From: Mycolicibacterium sp.
GTDB lineage: Bacteria > Actinomycetota > Actinomycetes > Mycobacteriales > Mycobacteriaceae
Length of the DNA: 58,926 nt
NCBI RefSeq assembly: GCF_016462945.1
Contig: NZ_JAEMSG010000006.1
Coordinates: 1-58,926 of the forward strand
Direction of reading: 5' to 3'
A program made the translations under genes and the position numbers. The notes under the pieces were generated by a model. That model did not search any database, had not been told where the DNA came from, and saw nothing but the letters and a program-made list of their open reading frames with translations. This document shows, in pieces, positions 22,199 through 30,334 of this stretch; the first letter of the stretch is position 1; each line of letters starts with the position of its first letter.

Positions 22199-22702
22199 CT
22201 ACAGGTATTGCCCGGTGCCGTGACCCGGTCCGCTGGGCTGGGACATACCAGGCGGCAGTGCTCCCTGGCGCATGTGCTCCAACTGCGCCCGGGCCGCCAT
22301 CTCCTGGGCGAACAACGCGGTCTGAATCCCGTGGAAGAGGCCCTCGAGCCAGCCGACGAGTTGAGCTTGCGCGATGCGCAGTTCGGCATCGGTAGGCACG
22401 GTGTCCTCGGAGAACGGCAGTGCCAGTCGTTGGAGTTCGTCACGTAACTCCGGTGCCAGGCCGTCCTCGAGTTCACGGATGCTGATCGAATGGATCTCCC
22501 GCAGACGGCTACGGCTGGCCTCATCCAGCGGTGCGACGCGAACCTCTTCGAGTAGTTGCTTGATCATCGTGCCGATCCGCATCACCTTGGCCGGTTGCTG
22601 CACGAGATCGGTCACTGAGTTCTGCTCATCGCCGCCCATCGCCATTGCGACCTCGGGGCCGGTGATGACCTCAATGTTGTCGTCGTCGGTGTTCGCCGTC
22701 AT
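22199..22702 (-). CDS. bpa: Bacterial proteasome activator Bpa (PafE)
   Basis: A protein of about 167 residues, the ATP-independent ring activator of the mycobacterial 20S proteasome (Rv3780 orthologue). The core helices contain PAKVMRIGTMIKQLLEEVR and AELRIAQAQLVGWLEGLFHG. The C terminus ends GQYL, the motif that docks in the proteasome alpha-ring pockets. I chose the ATG at 22702; a longer frame up to 22819 would run into the upstream gene and its extra residues look non-coding. It sits 15 nt before wzt and 41 nt after the upstream gene. Confidence 0.94.
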   Translation of the reverse strand: MTANTDDDNIEVITGPEVAMAMGGDEQNSVTDLVQQPAKVMRIGTMIKQLLEEVRVAPLDEASRSRLREIHSISIRELEDGLAPELRDELQRLALPFSEDTVPTDAELRIAQAQLVGWLEGLFHGIQTALFAQEMAARAQLEHMRQGALPPGMSQPSGPGHGTGQYL

Positions 22703-22743
22703 CCGCTGAGCATTCCCTCGTATCCCGGTCGTAATCGGGCCCA

Positions 22744-24735
22744 TCATCGGGGGCCCGGTGGCGGTGATCCGCGCCATTCGTAGATGCGGGCACCGCCGTT
22801 GTCGTAAATCTTGGCCCACGACTTTGACTTGTCTAGTGACACTAGACCGTCGGGCATCACAAACCCCCGGACCACGGGGCTACTGGTGATCACGTATTTG
22901 ATGTTCAGCGCCCGCACCGCCTCGGCGACCCGGGGATCGTGGTCGGCGTCATCGGCATACGCCCAGAATATGAAGCGGTTGTAGCCGGGTCCCTGCTGGA
23001 CGGGGTAGTCGTAATGGGTCCACAGTGGGTGCAGGTCGGCAACCGCGTACATCCAGGCGGTGCCGTCGACGTTGGCGTCGCCGATCAGGGTGTCGCGGGC
23101 GCCGGGCAGCGTGGCCAGGTAGGCGAACGCCTGCAGATCCTTGTCGTTGACGACCACGCGGTCGTACTTCTCGCCCATCAGGTGGCGATGCCGCGGGAAA
23201 TAGTGCCAGGCCAGTCCGAAGCACACGATCACGAGCAATCCCACGGTGGCACCGATCCAGAATCTACGGCCGGGCTCACGGTCGGGGGCCCGTTGCCGGG
23301 TGAGCTTTCGAGCCCAGGCCACCCCCAGCACCGCAGCGGAGAACAGTGCAAGCCCGGCCATCGGCGCCAGCAACAGGGTGACGACCCCCGAAAGCCGACG
23401 CGGATCGCTGTAGAACAGGTCGCTGTATTTGCCGGTGAGCGCGCCGATCGGGCCGCCGAAGGGCGCCGAGGAATGCACGATCGACACGATCAATAGCAGC
23501 CATACGGCTGCGGGCCACCAGATCTTCTTGACCAGCAGCAGCAGGAAACCGGCGCCCGCCAGTGCGATGAGGATGTTCTGGATCGGGAAATCGTTGAGGT
23601 GACGAGTGTGCTGAACGACGGCGTCGAACAGGGCACGCTTCTTGCCCTGATGGGTGATGAATGTGTGCCCGCTGATGATTTCGGCCTGCTGCAGCGCGCC
23701 GAGAAACTGCGGTAGCAGCACTGCCAGTGTCGGCACTGCGACGGCCAGCAGGGTCATGACGTCGCGGGCCCGGCCCAATACCGGGTTGCGCAGCGCGTCC
23801 AGTAGCCACCAGGCCGCCAGGAAGGTGACAACCACCACCCCGCCGGTGATGTGCACGCAGAACAGCCCGATCAACGCCAGCACCGCCAGCGGTATGCGCT
23901 CACGGTGAGCGAGCGCTGAGGTGACCAACACGAACGCCGGGACCGCGATACCGAAGGCCGCCATATTGGGCATCGACGCGGTGTCGAACTCCACGTAGGG
24001 AACCGCCGTGAACGATGCCGACAGTGCGGCCGCGGTGGCGGCCGCGCCCGCCGTACGCCATCGGGTTGTCCGGCCGATCAGCAACTGCCAGGTGAGCAAC
24101 CCGGCGCTGAGCGGGAACAACCAGACCGCGGCGGCAAGGCTGCTCAGCGTGTAGGCAGTTGCCGGGGCGGCGCCGGTGAGCTGTGCCAGCACCGCACCCA
24201 GCGCGTGGAAGGTCGACGGATAGTAGAGCGCGGCCTGGGTCTCGACATTGCGCAATTCGCCCATGTGGGTGGGGGAGGCCTGGCCGGTGTCGAGGATCCA
24301 GCGGATCGTGTTGGCGTGCCATACGGCGTCCCAGTTGCTGGGAATCGACTGCCAGTGCGGCATTCCCCGCCAGGCGGCGAACCCGATTGCGATCACACCG
24401 AAGAGCACCCCGGCGGCTGCGGCGCACTGCGGTAGATCGGGACGTGATCGTCGGAGCGCGGATACCGGTTCGGGTGCACCGCGACGGCTGGTCGGCAGGA
24501 CCCGGTAGGCGAGCACCAGTCCGATCACCGAACCGAACGTCACCAGCGCACTGAGGGCGTTCCACGTGATGCCGAGTGCGCCGAATGGGACGATCACCAG
24601 ACCGACGACACCGTATGTCAGTGCCGGCCCGACAGCGGCGGCCAACGGCCAGCGCAGACCTCCGGCGCGCGCGACCGCGGCACCTGGCAGCGCCAGTAAA
24701 AGAACCGCGATTAGCACTCCGGAGCCGAAGTTCAC
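22744..24735 (-). CDS. Integral membrane protein, Rv3779-like (DUF6541), probable polyprenyl-phosphate-dependent glycosyl/mannosyl enzyme
   Basis: About 663 residues with 12 or so TM helices and a soluble C-terminal domain of about 180 residues. The GTG at 24735 gives VNFGSGVLIAVLLLALPGA, matching the family N terminus, and a -10 box lies six bases upstream; the longer frame to 24834 overlaps the divergent gene. Features include WDAVWHANTIRWILDTGQ in the first extracytoplasmic loop (GT-C like, with acidic residues) and GDANVDGTAWMYAVADLHP late. M. tuberculosis Rv3779 in this place has been linked to polyprenyl-phosphomannose synthesis; that role is carried over by position and is not proven by the sequence. 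Confidence 0.82.
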   Translation of the reverse strand: MNFGSGVLIAVLLLALPGAAVARAGGLRWPLAAAVGPALTYGVVGLVIVPFGALGITWNALSALVTFGSVIGLVLAYRVLPTSRRGAPEPVSALRRSRPDLPQCAAAAGVLFGVIAIGFAAWRGMPHWQSIPSNWDAVWHANTIRWILDTGQASPTHMGELRNVETQAALYYPSTFHALGAVLAQLTGAAPATAYTLSSLAAAVWLFPLSAGLLTWQLLIGRTTRWRTAGAAATAAALSASFTAVPYVEFDTASMPNMAAFGIAVPAFVLVTSALAHRERIPLAVLALIGLFCVHITGGVVVVTFLAAWWLLDALRNPVLGRARDVMTLLAVAVPTLAVLLPQFLGALQQAEIISGHTFITHQGKKRALFDAVVQHTRHLNDFPIQNILIALAGAGFLLLLVKKIWWPAAVWLLLIVSIVHSSAPFGGPIGALTGKYSDLFYSDPRRLSGVVTLLLAPMAGLALFSAAVLGVAWARKLTRQRAPDREPGRRFWIGATVGLLVIVCFGLAWHYFPRHRHLMGEKYDRVVVNDKDLQAFAYLATLPGARDTLIGDANVDGTAWMYAVADLHPLWTHYDYPVQQGPGYNRFIFWAYADDADHDPRVAEAVRALNIKYVITSSPVVRGFVMPDGLVSLDKSKSWAKIYDNGGARIYEWRGSPPPGPR

Positions 24736-24741
24736 TGACCT

Positions 24742-24747
24742 ATTATG
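24742..24747 (-). promoter_or_regulatory. -10 element for the Rv3779-like gene
   Basis: On the minus strand CATAAT is followed by six bases (AGGTCA) and then the GTG at 24735, the arrangement of a leaderless mycobacterial transcript. It lies in the 97-nt gap between divergent genes. Confidence 0.5.
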
Positions 24748-24832
24748 GTGAGGCGGTTCGGATCGCCGACGGCCGGGTGAAGCGAGGTCGTCGGGGCTGC
24801 CGCGGCACGCAGACTGCTCGAAGGTTGGTGGC

Positions 24833-26029
24833 ATGGCATACGACGTCGCCCGGGTACGGGGCCTGCACTCCGCCCTCGGCGACGGCTGGATCCGATTCGA
24901 CGCTCAGGCCGGCATGGTCACTCCGGAGGCGGTTGCCACGGCCGTCTCGACGGCCTTCCGCGGAACCGTGGCGAACATCGCCAGCCCGCACCCGGCTGCG
25001 CAGCGCAGCATCGCGTTGCTCAATGCGGCTCGCACGGCGATCGCAGACCTCGTCAACGCCGACCCGGCCGGGGTTGTCCTCGGGGCCGATCGCGCCGTCC
25101 TGCTTACCTCATTGGCCGACGCATCGTGGGGGCGCGCGGGTCTGGGTAATGAAGTGGTGGTCAGCCGCCTCGACGACGAGGTCAATATCGCGCCGTGGCT
25201 GCGCGCCGCGAACCGGTACGGCGCCAAAGTGAAGTGGTCCGAGGTCGATGTCGAGACCGGCGACCTGCCGATCTCGCAGTGGGAGGACCTGCTCACCGGT
25301 GACACCCGCCTGGTGGCGGTCCCGTCAGCGTCGGCGACGTTGGGAACCGTCACCGACATTGGCGCGATCACCACGATGGTGCACAAGTTCGGCGGGTTGG
25401 TGGTGGTGGATCACTCGGCCGGATCGCCCTACGGCATGCTCGATATCGGTGAGGTTCAGGCCGATGTGGTGGCGCTCAACGCAGTTGCCTGGGGCGGACC
25501 CCCGATCGGTGCGCTGGTGTTTCGTAACCCCGCGCTGATCGATACTTTCGGATCGGTGTCGACCAATCCTTATGCCAGCGGGCCGGCTCGACTGGAAGTC
25601 GGTGCGCACCAGTACGGTCTACTGGCCGGCGTGGTCGCCAGCGTGGAGTATCTGGCTGGTCTCGATGATGAGGCGGCGGGCAGCAGGCATGAAAGACTGA
25701 CGCAGTCAATGCAATCCGCGCGAAACTACCTGCAAGGGTTGTTCGAATATCTGATGACGTCGCTGCGCTCACTGCCGCTGGTGACTTTGATCGGCGACCC
25801 GGAGATACGGATCCCGGTGGTCAGCTTCGTGATCACCGGTGTGCCCGCCGAACATGTGGTCCAGCGGTTGGCCGACAACGGAGTGCTCGCCATCGCGAAC
25901 GCAACGTCACGGGTATTGGACTTGCTCGGCGTCAACGAGATCGGTGGCGCGGTGACCGTCGGACTGGCGCACTACTCCACGATGACCGAGGTGGACCATC
26001 TGGTCCGAACCCTGGCGTCGTTGGGCTGA
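24833..26029 (+). CDS. Class V aminotransferase / cysteine-desulfurase-fold protein lacking the PLP lysine
   Basis: A 398-residue protein of the NifS/SufS fold (Rv3778c position). The PLP-ring Asp is present at 193 ([12 protein letters not shown]). Where SufS has S-G-H-K-x-Y-G-P, this protein has [11 protein letters not shown] (216-226), so the residue aligned with the Schiff-base lysine is Ala219 and the preceding His is also lost. The rest of the fold is intact and coding looks normal, so this is not a decayed gene. It may bind a ligand or a partner without PLP chemistry, or form an internal pair with another protein. It is divergent from the Rv3779-like gene and convergent with the oxidoreductase. 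Confidence 0.85.
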   Translation: MAYDVARVRGLHSALGDGWIRFDAQAGMVTPEAVATAVSTAFRGTVANIASPHPAAQRSIALLNAARTAIADLVNADPAGVVLGADRAVLLTSLADASWGRAGLGNEVVVSRLDDEVNIAPWLRAANRYGAKVKWSEVDVETGDLPISQWEDLLTGDTRLVAVPSASATLGTVTDIGAITTMVHKFGGLVVVDHSAGSPYGMLDIGEVQADVVALNAVAWGGPPIGALVFRNPALIDTFGSVSTNPYASGPARLEVGAHQYGLLAGVVASVEYLAGLDDEAAGSRHERLTQSMQSARNYLQGLFEYLMTSLRSLPLVTLIGDPEIRIPVVSFVITGVPAEHVVQRLADNGVLAIANATSRVLDLLGVNEIGGAVTVGLAHYSTMTEVDHLVRTLASLG

Positions 26030-26030
26030 C

Positions 26031-26053
26031 CTCCGAGGCCCCAGCCATCGGAG
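26031..26053. terminator. Possible bidirectional terminator hairpin
   Basis: CTCCGA (26031-26036) and TCGGAG (26048-26053) form a 6-bp stem with an 11-nt loop in the 27-nt gap between two convergent genes. No T-run on either side, so it is tentative. Confidence 0.4.
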
Positions 26054-26056
26054 CGA

Positions 26057-27040
26057 CTACTCCGAAACGGTCAGCAACACCTTGCCGAAAGTCTCGCCGG
26101 AGGCCAGCACCCGATGTGCCTCGGCGGCCTGTTCGATCGGGAATCGGGCACCGATGACCGGTCGAACCGTTCCCGCCGCGATCATCGGCCACACCGAGTC
26201 CACCACGGCGTCGACGATTGCGCTCTTGCCGTGCGGCCCGTCGATGGGCCGGGCCCGCAATGCGGTGCCGAGGACCCGCAACCGCTTGGAGATGAGGGCG
26301 CCGATATTCAACTCCGCCTTGACCCCGCCCTGCATACCGATGATCACCAAGCGGCCGTCGACCGCCAGGGCCTGGAGATTTCGGTCCAGATAGGACGCCC
26401 CCATGATGTCAAGGATCACGTCGGCGCCGCTGCCGCCGGTAGCCGCGCGCACCCGCTCGATGAAATCCTCATCACGATGGGAGATGACGATCTCAGCCCC
26501 CAGTTCACCGCACAGATCCAACTTGGCCGGCGACCCCGCCGTGACCGCCACCGTGGCTCCCAACTCTCGAGCCACCTGGATCGCGTGGGTGCCGATCCCG
26601 CTGGCCCCGCCATGCACGAGGATCAACTCACCGCTCGCCAGGTTGGCGTTCATCGCCAGGTTGGACCACACCGTGCACGCCACCTCGGGCAGTGCGGCGG
26701 CGTCGACGAGGCTCAAACCGGCTGGGATCGGCATCACCTGTCCGGCCGGCACAGCCACGTATTGCGCGTAGCCGCCACCGGCCAGCAGAGCGCAAACCTG
26801 TTGTCCGACTTGAAGATCGGCAACATTCTGCCCAACCGCCGTGATCATTCCGGACACCTCAAGACCGAGGATTGGACTGGCCCCGGACGGTGGCGGGTAG
26901 AACCCGGCGGCTTGTAACAAGTCGGCACGATTGATTCCCGCAGCCCTGACTTCGATCACAACCTCGCCGGCGCCAGCTGCGATGTCCGGTACCTCTTGCC
27001 ACGACAGTTGGCCAGCGCCGTCGGGTGCGATTGCGTGCAC
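26057..27040 (-). CDS. Zinc-free NADPH:quinone oxidoreductase (MDR superfamily)
   Basis: A 327-residue medium-chain dehydrogenase of the quinone oxidoreductase / PIG3 type (Rv3777 position). The N-terminal GroES-like domain lacks structural-zinc cysteines. The Rossmann domain shows HGGASGIGTHAIQVARELGA. AGINRADLLQAAGFYPPP is the PIG3/QOR hallmark. It likely reduces quinones or enones with NADPH in the cytoplasm. The start gives MHAIAPDGAG with no overlap. The marR gene begins 72 nt away in the opposite direction, so the regulator may control this gene. Confidence 0.92.
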   Translation of the reverse strand: MHAIAPDGAGQLSWQEVPDIAAGAGEVVIEVRAAGINRADLLQAAGFYPPPSGASPILGLEVSGMITAVGQNVADLQVGQQVCALLAGGGYAQYVAVPAGQVMPIPAGLSLVDAAALPEVACTVWSNLAMNANLASGELILVHGGASGIGTHAIQVARELGATVAVTAGSPAKLDLCGELGAEIVISHRDEDFIERVRAATGGSGADVILDIMGASYLDRNLQALAVDGRLVIIGMQGGVKAELNIGALISKRLRVLGTALRARPIDGPHGKSAIVDAVVDSVWPMIAAGTVRPVIGARFPIEQAAEAHRVLASGETFGKVLLTVSE

Positions 27041-27100
27041 GCGCTCACGCTACTCCCGGGTCAGAATCGCAGGATTCCCGGACGAACCGCGCCGACGATT

Positions 27101-27106
27101 TAGACT
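27101..27106 (+). promoter_or_regulatory. -10 element for the marR-type gene
   Basis: TAGACT lies six bases upstream of the ATG at 27113. This spacing predicts a leaderless transcript. No Shine-Dalgarno is present. Confidence 0.5.
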
Positions 27107-27112
27107 CGGTCC

Positions 27113-27625
27113 ATGGGCGGGAGTGTCGCGAGGCGTAGTGCCAGTGAAATGCGGGGATTGGACGGCGTTGAACAGCAAGCCTGGGAGAACTTTCTCGACG
27201 CGGCACTGCGGCTGTACGGGACGCTGAATCGGGGGCTGTCCGAACGCCACAACCTCAGCTTGGCCGATGTGCGATTACTGGGAATCCTGGACAACTGCGC
27301 GACGGGTTCGGCGCGAATGGGCGACCTCGCCGAGCAACTGGTATCGCTGCCCAGCCGAGTGACCCGCCAGATCCGCCGATTGGAGGCAGCGGGTCTGGTG
27401 CAACGGGAGGCCAGTCCCGAGGACGGACGTGGTGTGCTGGCGACCATCACCGATGACGGTCGAGGCGCTGTCGCCGAGGCATTGGTGACCTATGCCGAGG
27501 GTGTGCGGATGAGTTTCCTGCGTCCATTGACCCGACCTCAGATCGCGGCGGTAGGCGAGAATTCCCGGCGGATCAGCGCCGCCATGAAGTCGGGCGGTTC
27601 CACCGCCAAGTTCGGCCGACCCTGA
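27113..27625 (+). CDS. MarR-family transcriptional regulator
   Basis: A 170-residue winged-helix regulator. The DNA-recognition region is around residues 65-85 (ARMGDLAEQLVSLPSRVTRQIRRLEAAG is its span), followed by the wing EASPEDGRGVLATITDDGR with the conserved D-x-R-G. Such proteins bind palindromes as dimers and respond to phenolics or oxidants. It is divergent from the quinone oxidoreductase, the likely target. It is followed by tRNA-Ser on the same strand. Confidence 0.9.
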   Translation: MGGSVARRSASEMRGLDGVEQQAWENFLDAALRLYGTLNRGLSERHNLSLADVRLLGILDNCATGSARMGDLAEQLVSLPSRVTRQIRRLEAAGLVQREASPEDGRGVLATITDDGRGAVAEALVTYAEGVRMSFLRPLTRPQIAAVGENSRRISAAMKSGGSTAKFGRP

Positions 27626-27641
27626 CATTGCGGCCGCCCGC

Positions 27642-27647
27642 TACGCT
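27642..27647 (+). promoter_or_regulatory. -10 element of tRNA-Ser(UGA)
   Basis: TACGCT ends seven bases before the first base of the tRNA at 27655, consistent with transcription starting at or near the mature 5' end. Confidence 0.45.
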
Positions 27648-27654
27648 ACTTGGT

Positions 27655-27741
27655 GGTGGCGTGGCAGAGCGGCCTAATGCACTCGCCTTGAAAGCGAGAG
27701 TCGGCTAAAACCGACCGGGGGTTCAAATCCCTCCGCCACCG
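27655..27741 (+). tRNA. tRNA-Ser(UGA)
   Basis: An 87-nt class II tRNA. The acceptor stem GGTGGCG pairs with CGCCACC; the anticodon stem CTCGC/GCGAG encloses loop CTTGAAA with anticodon TGA at 27689-27691; a long variable arm (about 27699-27717) and a T-loop GTTCAAATC follow. CCA is not encoded. Confidence 0.97.
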
Positions 27742-27841
27742 CTGTCAAAACGGTTGCTCTGCAACGCTGTCAAATTGGTTGCTTTGCAACGGCCGTCAAA
27801 TTGGTTGCTCTGCAACGCTGTCAAATTGGTTGCTTTGCAAC
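27741..27841. repeat. Four tandem 25/26-bp repeats, each with a 13-bp palindrome
   Basis: Units are 27741-27765, 27766-27790, 27791-27816 (26 bp) and 27817-27841; units 2 and 4 are identical. Every unit holds GTTGC-tnt-GCAAC (13-bp dyad), and units 2-4 also CAAATTGG. The array fills the gap between tRNA-Ser and the convergent echA21 stop. There are no spacers, so it is not a CRISPR. Confidence 0.9.
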
Positions 27842-27846
27842 GGCCG

Positions 27847-28671
27847 TCACTCGCCGGTGAAGTTCGGCATGCGCTTGGAGAACATCGCCGAGGTTGCCTC
27901 TTTGAGGTCCCGAGACGGCAAGAACGCCGAGTTCCACGCCGCGACGTAGCGCAGGCTGGCGGCCACGTCGTCGGTGCGCTGCTCGTCGAGCACATCCTTG
28001 ATGCCGCGGGTCACCAGCGGAGAGTTCGCTGCGATCTCTGCCGCGGTCGCGTGTGCGGCGAACAGTGCGGCCTCGGCATCGGGTAGGACGTCGTTGACCA
28101 GGCCGATCTTCTCGGCCCGGGCGGCGTCGATGTCCTTGCCGGTCAGCGCCAACTCGCGGAGGTGGCCGTCGGAGAGGATGTAGGGCAGCCGGGCCAGGCT
28201 GCCCACGTCGGCGACGATCGCGAGTTTGACCTCCCGCACCGAGAACTTCGCGTCCGCACTCGCGTAGCGGATGTCCACCGCACTGATCAGATCCACACCG
28301 CCGCCGATGCACCAGCCGTGGATCGACGCGATGGTCGGCGTCCGGCAATCGGCTACGGCGCTGATGGCCTGCTGCAGATCCTTGAGGTGGGTGTGGAAGT
28401 TCGAACGCGACCGGGCCGATACCTCGCCGGCCATGGTGTCCGAGAGGGTGCTACCCATGGTGAGCAGGTTGAGACCGAAGCAGAAGTTGTTCCCCGAACC
28501 GGACAGCACGATAGCGCGGACCTCCGGGTCGGCGTCGAGTTCGGCGAAAACCACCGGCATCTCGGCCCAGAACTCCGGGCCCATGGCGTTGCCCTTGCCC
28601 GGTCCGATCAGCGTGACCTGGGCGACGTTGTCCTTGACCTCGACGGTGAGGGATTCAAGCGGGGTATTCAT
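27847..28671 (-). CDS. echA21: Crotonase EchA21, dienoyl-CoA-isomerase-like
   Basis: A 274-residue enoyl-CoA hydratase/isomerase family protein (Rv3774 position). The CoA-binding and oxyanion segment is HGWCIGGGVDL. Instead of the two glutamates of crotonase hydratases it has Asp133 (AVDIRYA), Glu147 (REVKLAI) and Asp155 (VADVGSL), the pattern of delta3,5-delta2,4-dienoyl-CoA isomerase (ECH1: Asp176, Glu196, Asp204). It may therefore shift double bases' positions in unsaturated acyl-CoA during beta-oxidation of polyunsaturated or methyl-branched lipids. Its transcript reads into the 25-bp repeat array, whose palindromes could end it. Confidence 0.9.
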   Translation of the reverse strand: MNTPLESLTVEVKDNVAQVTLIGPGKGNAMGPEFWAEMPVVFAELDADPEVRAIVLSGSGNNFCFGLNLLTMGSTLSDTMAGEVSARSRSNFHTHLKDLQQAISAVADCRTPTIASIHGWCIGGGVDLISAVDIRYASADAKFSVREVKLAIVADVGSLARLPYILSDGHLRELALTGKDIDAARAEKIGLVNDVLPDAEAALFAAHATAAEIAANSPLVTRGIKDVLDEQRTDDVAASLRYVAAWNSAFLPSRDLKEATSAMFSKRMPNFTGE

Positions 28672-28716
28672 GAAAACAAGGCTACGACGCGAGATTCATC
28701 CGACTGCGGTCAGGGC

Positions 28717-29301
28717 TCAGATGTACATCGCGGGATCGATGTAGGTCGTCGGGTCGACCAACGGCTCTCGCTGTTTTTCCGTACGAGGCCGCACCACCGC
28801 CGGTATTCCGGTTGCGATCGAATCCGATGGAATATCCTGAGTGACAACGGCATTGGCTCCGACCGCACTGTCGTCTCCGATGTGCAGCGGTCCGAGAACC
28901 TTAGCCCCGGCTCCGATGGTCACCCGATTGCCGAGCGTGGGATGCCGCTTCCCCTGTTGAAGCGATCGGCCTCCGAGGGTCACCCCGTGATAGAGCATCA
29001 CATCGTCGCCGATCTGGGTGGTCTCCCCGATCACCACGCCCATGCCGTGGTCGATGAAGAACCGACGGCCGATGGTCGCGCCCGGATGGATCTCGATACC
29101 GGTGAGGAATCGGGCGAATTGGCTCAGTATTCGCGCCGGCCCGCGTAGTACCGGCGTGGACCACATCCGGTGGGCGAGCCGGTATGCCCAGATCGCGTGC
29201 AGTCCGGAGTAGACGAGGGCGTTCTCCAGATCGCCGCGGGCGGCCGGGTCATGGGAACGTGCGCTCTGCAAGTCCTCGCGCAGTGTGGACAGCAGTGTCA
29301 C
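28717..29301 (-). CDS. cysE: Serine O-acetyltransferase CysE
   Basis: About 194 residues from the GTG at 29301; the open frame extends to 29364, but that would overlap cysK by 56 nt. It acetylates L-serine with acetyl-CoA, the first step of cysteine synthesis. An N-terminal helical region is followed by a left-handed beta-helix of hexapeptide repeats with the active-site segment [30 protein letters not shown]. The chain ends in AMYI; a C-terminal isoleucine is what inserts into the CysK active site to form the cysteine synthase complex in other bacteria. It starts 7 nt after the cysK stop. Confidence 0.94.
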   Translation of the reverse strand: MTLLSTLREDLQSARSHDPAARGDLENALVYSGLHAIWAYRLAHRMWSTPVLRGPARILSQFARFLTGIEIHPGATIGRRFFIDHGMGVVIGETTQIGDDVMLYHGVTLGGRSLQQGKRHPTLGNRVTIGAGAKVLGPLHIGDDSAVGANAVVTQDIPSDSIATGIPAVVRPRTEKQREPLVDPTTYIDPAMYI

Positions 29302-29308
29302 GGCGCAA

Positions 29309-30244
29309 TCAATCCCTGATGTCCTCGAAAAGCACGGTGGAGATGTAGCGCTCGCCGTAGTCACAGACGATCGCGACGATCAGCTTGCCTGCGTTCTCGG
29401 GACGTTTGGCAAGCTCCAACGCCGCCCAGATGATCGCGCCGGAGGAGATTCCACCGAGGATTCCCTCTTTGGTTCCGAGATCGCGGGCCACCCTGATCGA
29501 ATCGTCGAGACTGACATCGATGATCTCGTCGTAGCTATCCCGATCGAGCACCTCCGGGACGAAGTTGGCACCGATGCCCTGGATCTTGTGCGGGCCGGCT
29601 TGGCCCTCGGTCAGCAGGGGGGAGTCGATGGGCTCGACACCGACGATTTGCACGCCCGGCCTGCGTGCCCTGAGGACGTGCCCGACCCCGGTGACAGTAC
29701 CTCCGGTGCCGATCCCGGCGACGAAGATATCGACCTTGCCGTCGGTGTCGGCCCAGACCTCCTCGGCGGTGGTCTTCTCGTGGATCGCCGGGTTGGCGGG
29801 GTTGGCGAACTGATCGGCCGCGACCGCGTTCTTGGTTTCGGCGATGATTTGCTTCGCTCGCGCCACCGCGCCCGCCATGCCCTCAGACCCGGGGGTGAGA
29901 ACAATCTCGGCGCCATAGGCGCGCAGCATCACCCGACGCTCGGTGGACATCGTTTCTGGCATCGTGAGGATCACGTGATAGCCGCGGGCGGCGCCGACCA
30001 TGGCCAGGGCGATGCCGGTGTTGCCGCTGGTGGCCTCGACGATGGTCCCGCCCGGCTTCAGCTCGCCGGAGCGTTCCGCGGCGTCGATGATCGCGACGCC
30101 GATCCGGTCCTTGACGCTGTTGGCGGGGTTGTAGAACTCGAGTTTTGCCAACACCTGCGCGCCGAGTCCCTCGGTCAGCCGGTTCAGACGAACTAGCGGG
30201 GTATGACCGATCAGTTCGGTGACATCGCTGTAGATCCTGCCCAT
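29309..30244 (-). CDS. cysK: O-acetylserine sulfhydrylase CysK
   Basis: A 311-residue PLP enzyme (fold type II) that makes L-cysteine from O-acetylserine and sulfide. Lys45 in [11 protein letters not shown] is the PLP lysine. [10 protein letters not shown] (phosphate/substrate loop) and [13 protein letters not shown] (PLP phosphate loop) are present. A strong AGGAAGGA Shine-Dalgarno lies 5 nt before the ATG. It is the first gene of a cysK-cysE operon. Confidence 0.97.
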   Translation of the reverse strand: MGRIYSDVTELIGHTPLVRLNRLTEGLGAQVLAKLEFYNPANSVKDRIGVAIIDAAERSGELKPGGTIVEATSGNTGIALAMVGAARGYHVILTMPETMSTERRVMLRAYGAEIVLTPGSEGMAGAVARAKQIIAETKNAVAADQFANPANPAIHEKTTAEEVWADTDGKVDIFVAGIGTGGTVTGVGHVLRARRPGVQIVGVEPIDSPLLTEGQAGPHKIQGIGANFVPEVLDRDSYDEIIDVSLDDSIRVARDLGTKEGILGGISSGAIIWAALELAKRPENAGKLIVAIVCDYGERYISTVLFEDIRD

Positions 30245-30334
30245 AGCTGATCCTTCCTCATCGGACCCGTGTGGTTGATATCCGACGCTACCGGGGTTGC
30301 ACCGTCGGCCGGTCGCTGGATGCCGGATTGGTGG

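Noticed and set aside
21398-22447. Plus-strand frame of 349 residues over wzt and bpa
   Set aside because: Antisense to two conserved genes; no start signal or domain.
22703-22819. Long N terminus for Bpa
   Set aside because: It overlaps the 3' end of the upstream gene and does not resemble the family N terminus.
27741-27841. CRISPR array
   Set aside because: Units are contiguous with no unique spacers, and no cas genes are near. The same holds for 33121-33196.
27723-27995. Short minus-strand frame with repeated CKATNLTALQSN peptides
   Set aside because: The peptide repeat is just translation of the 25-bp DNA array and runs into the tRNA gene.
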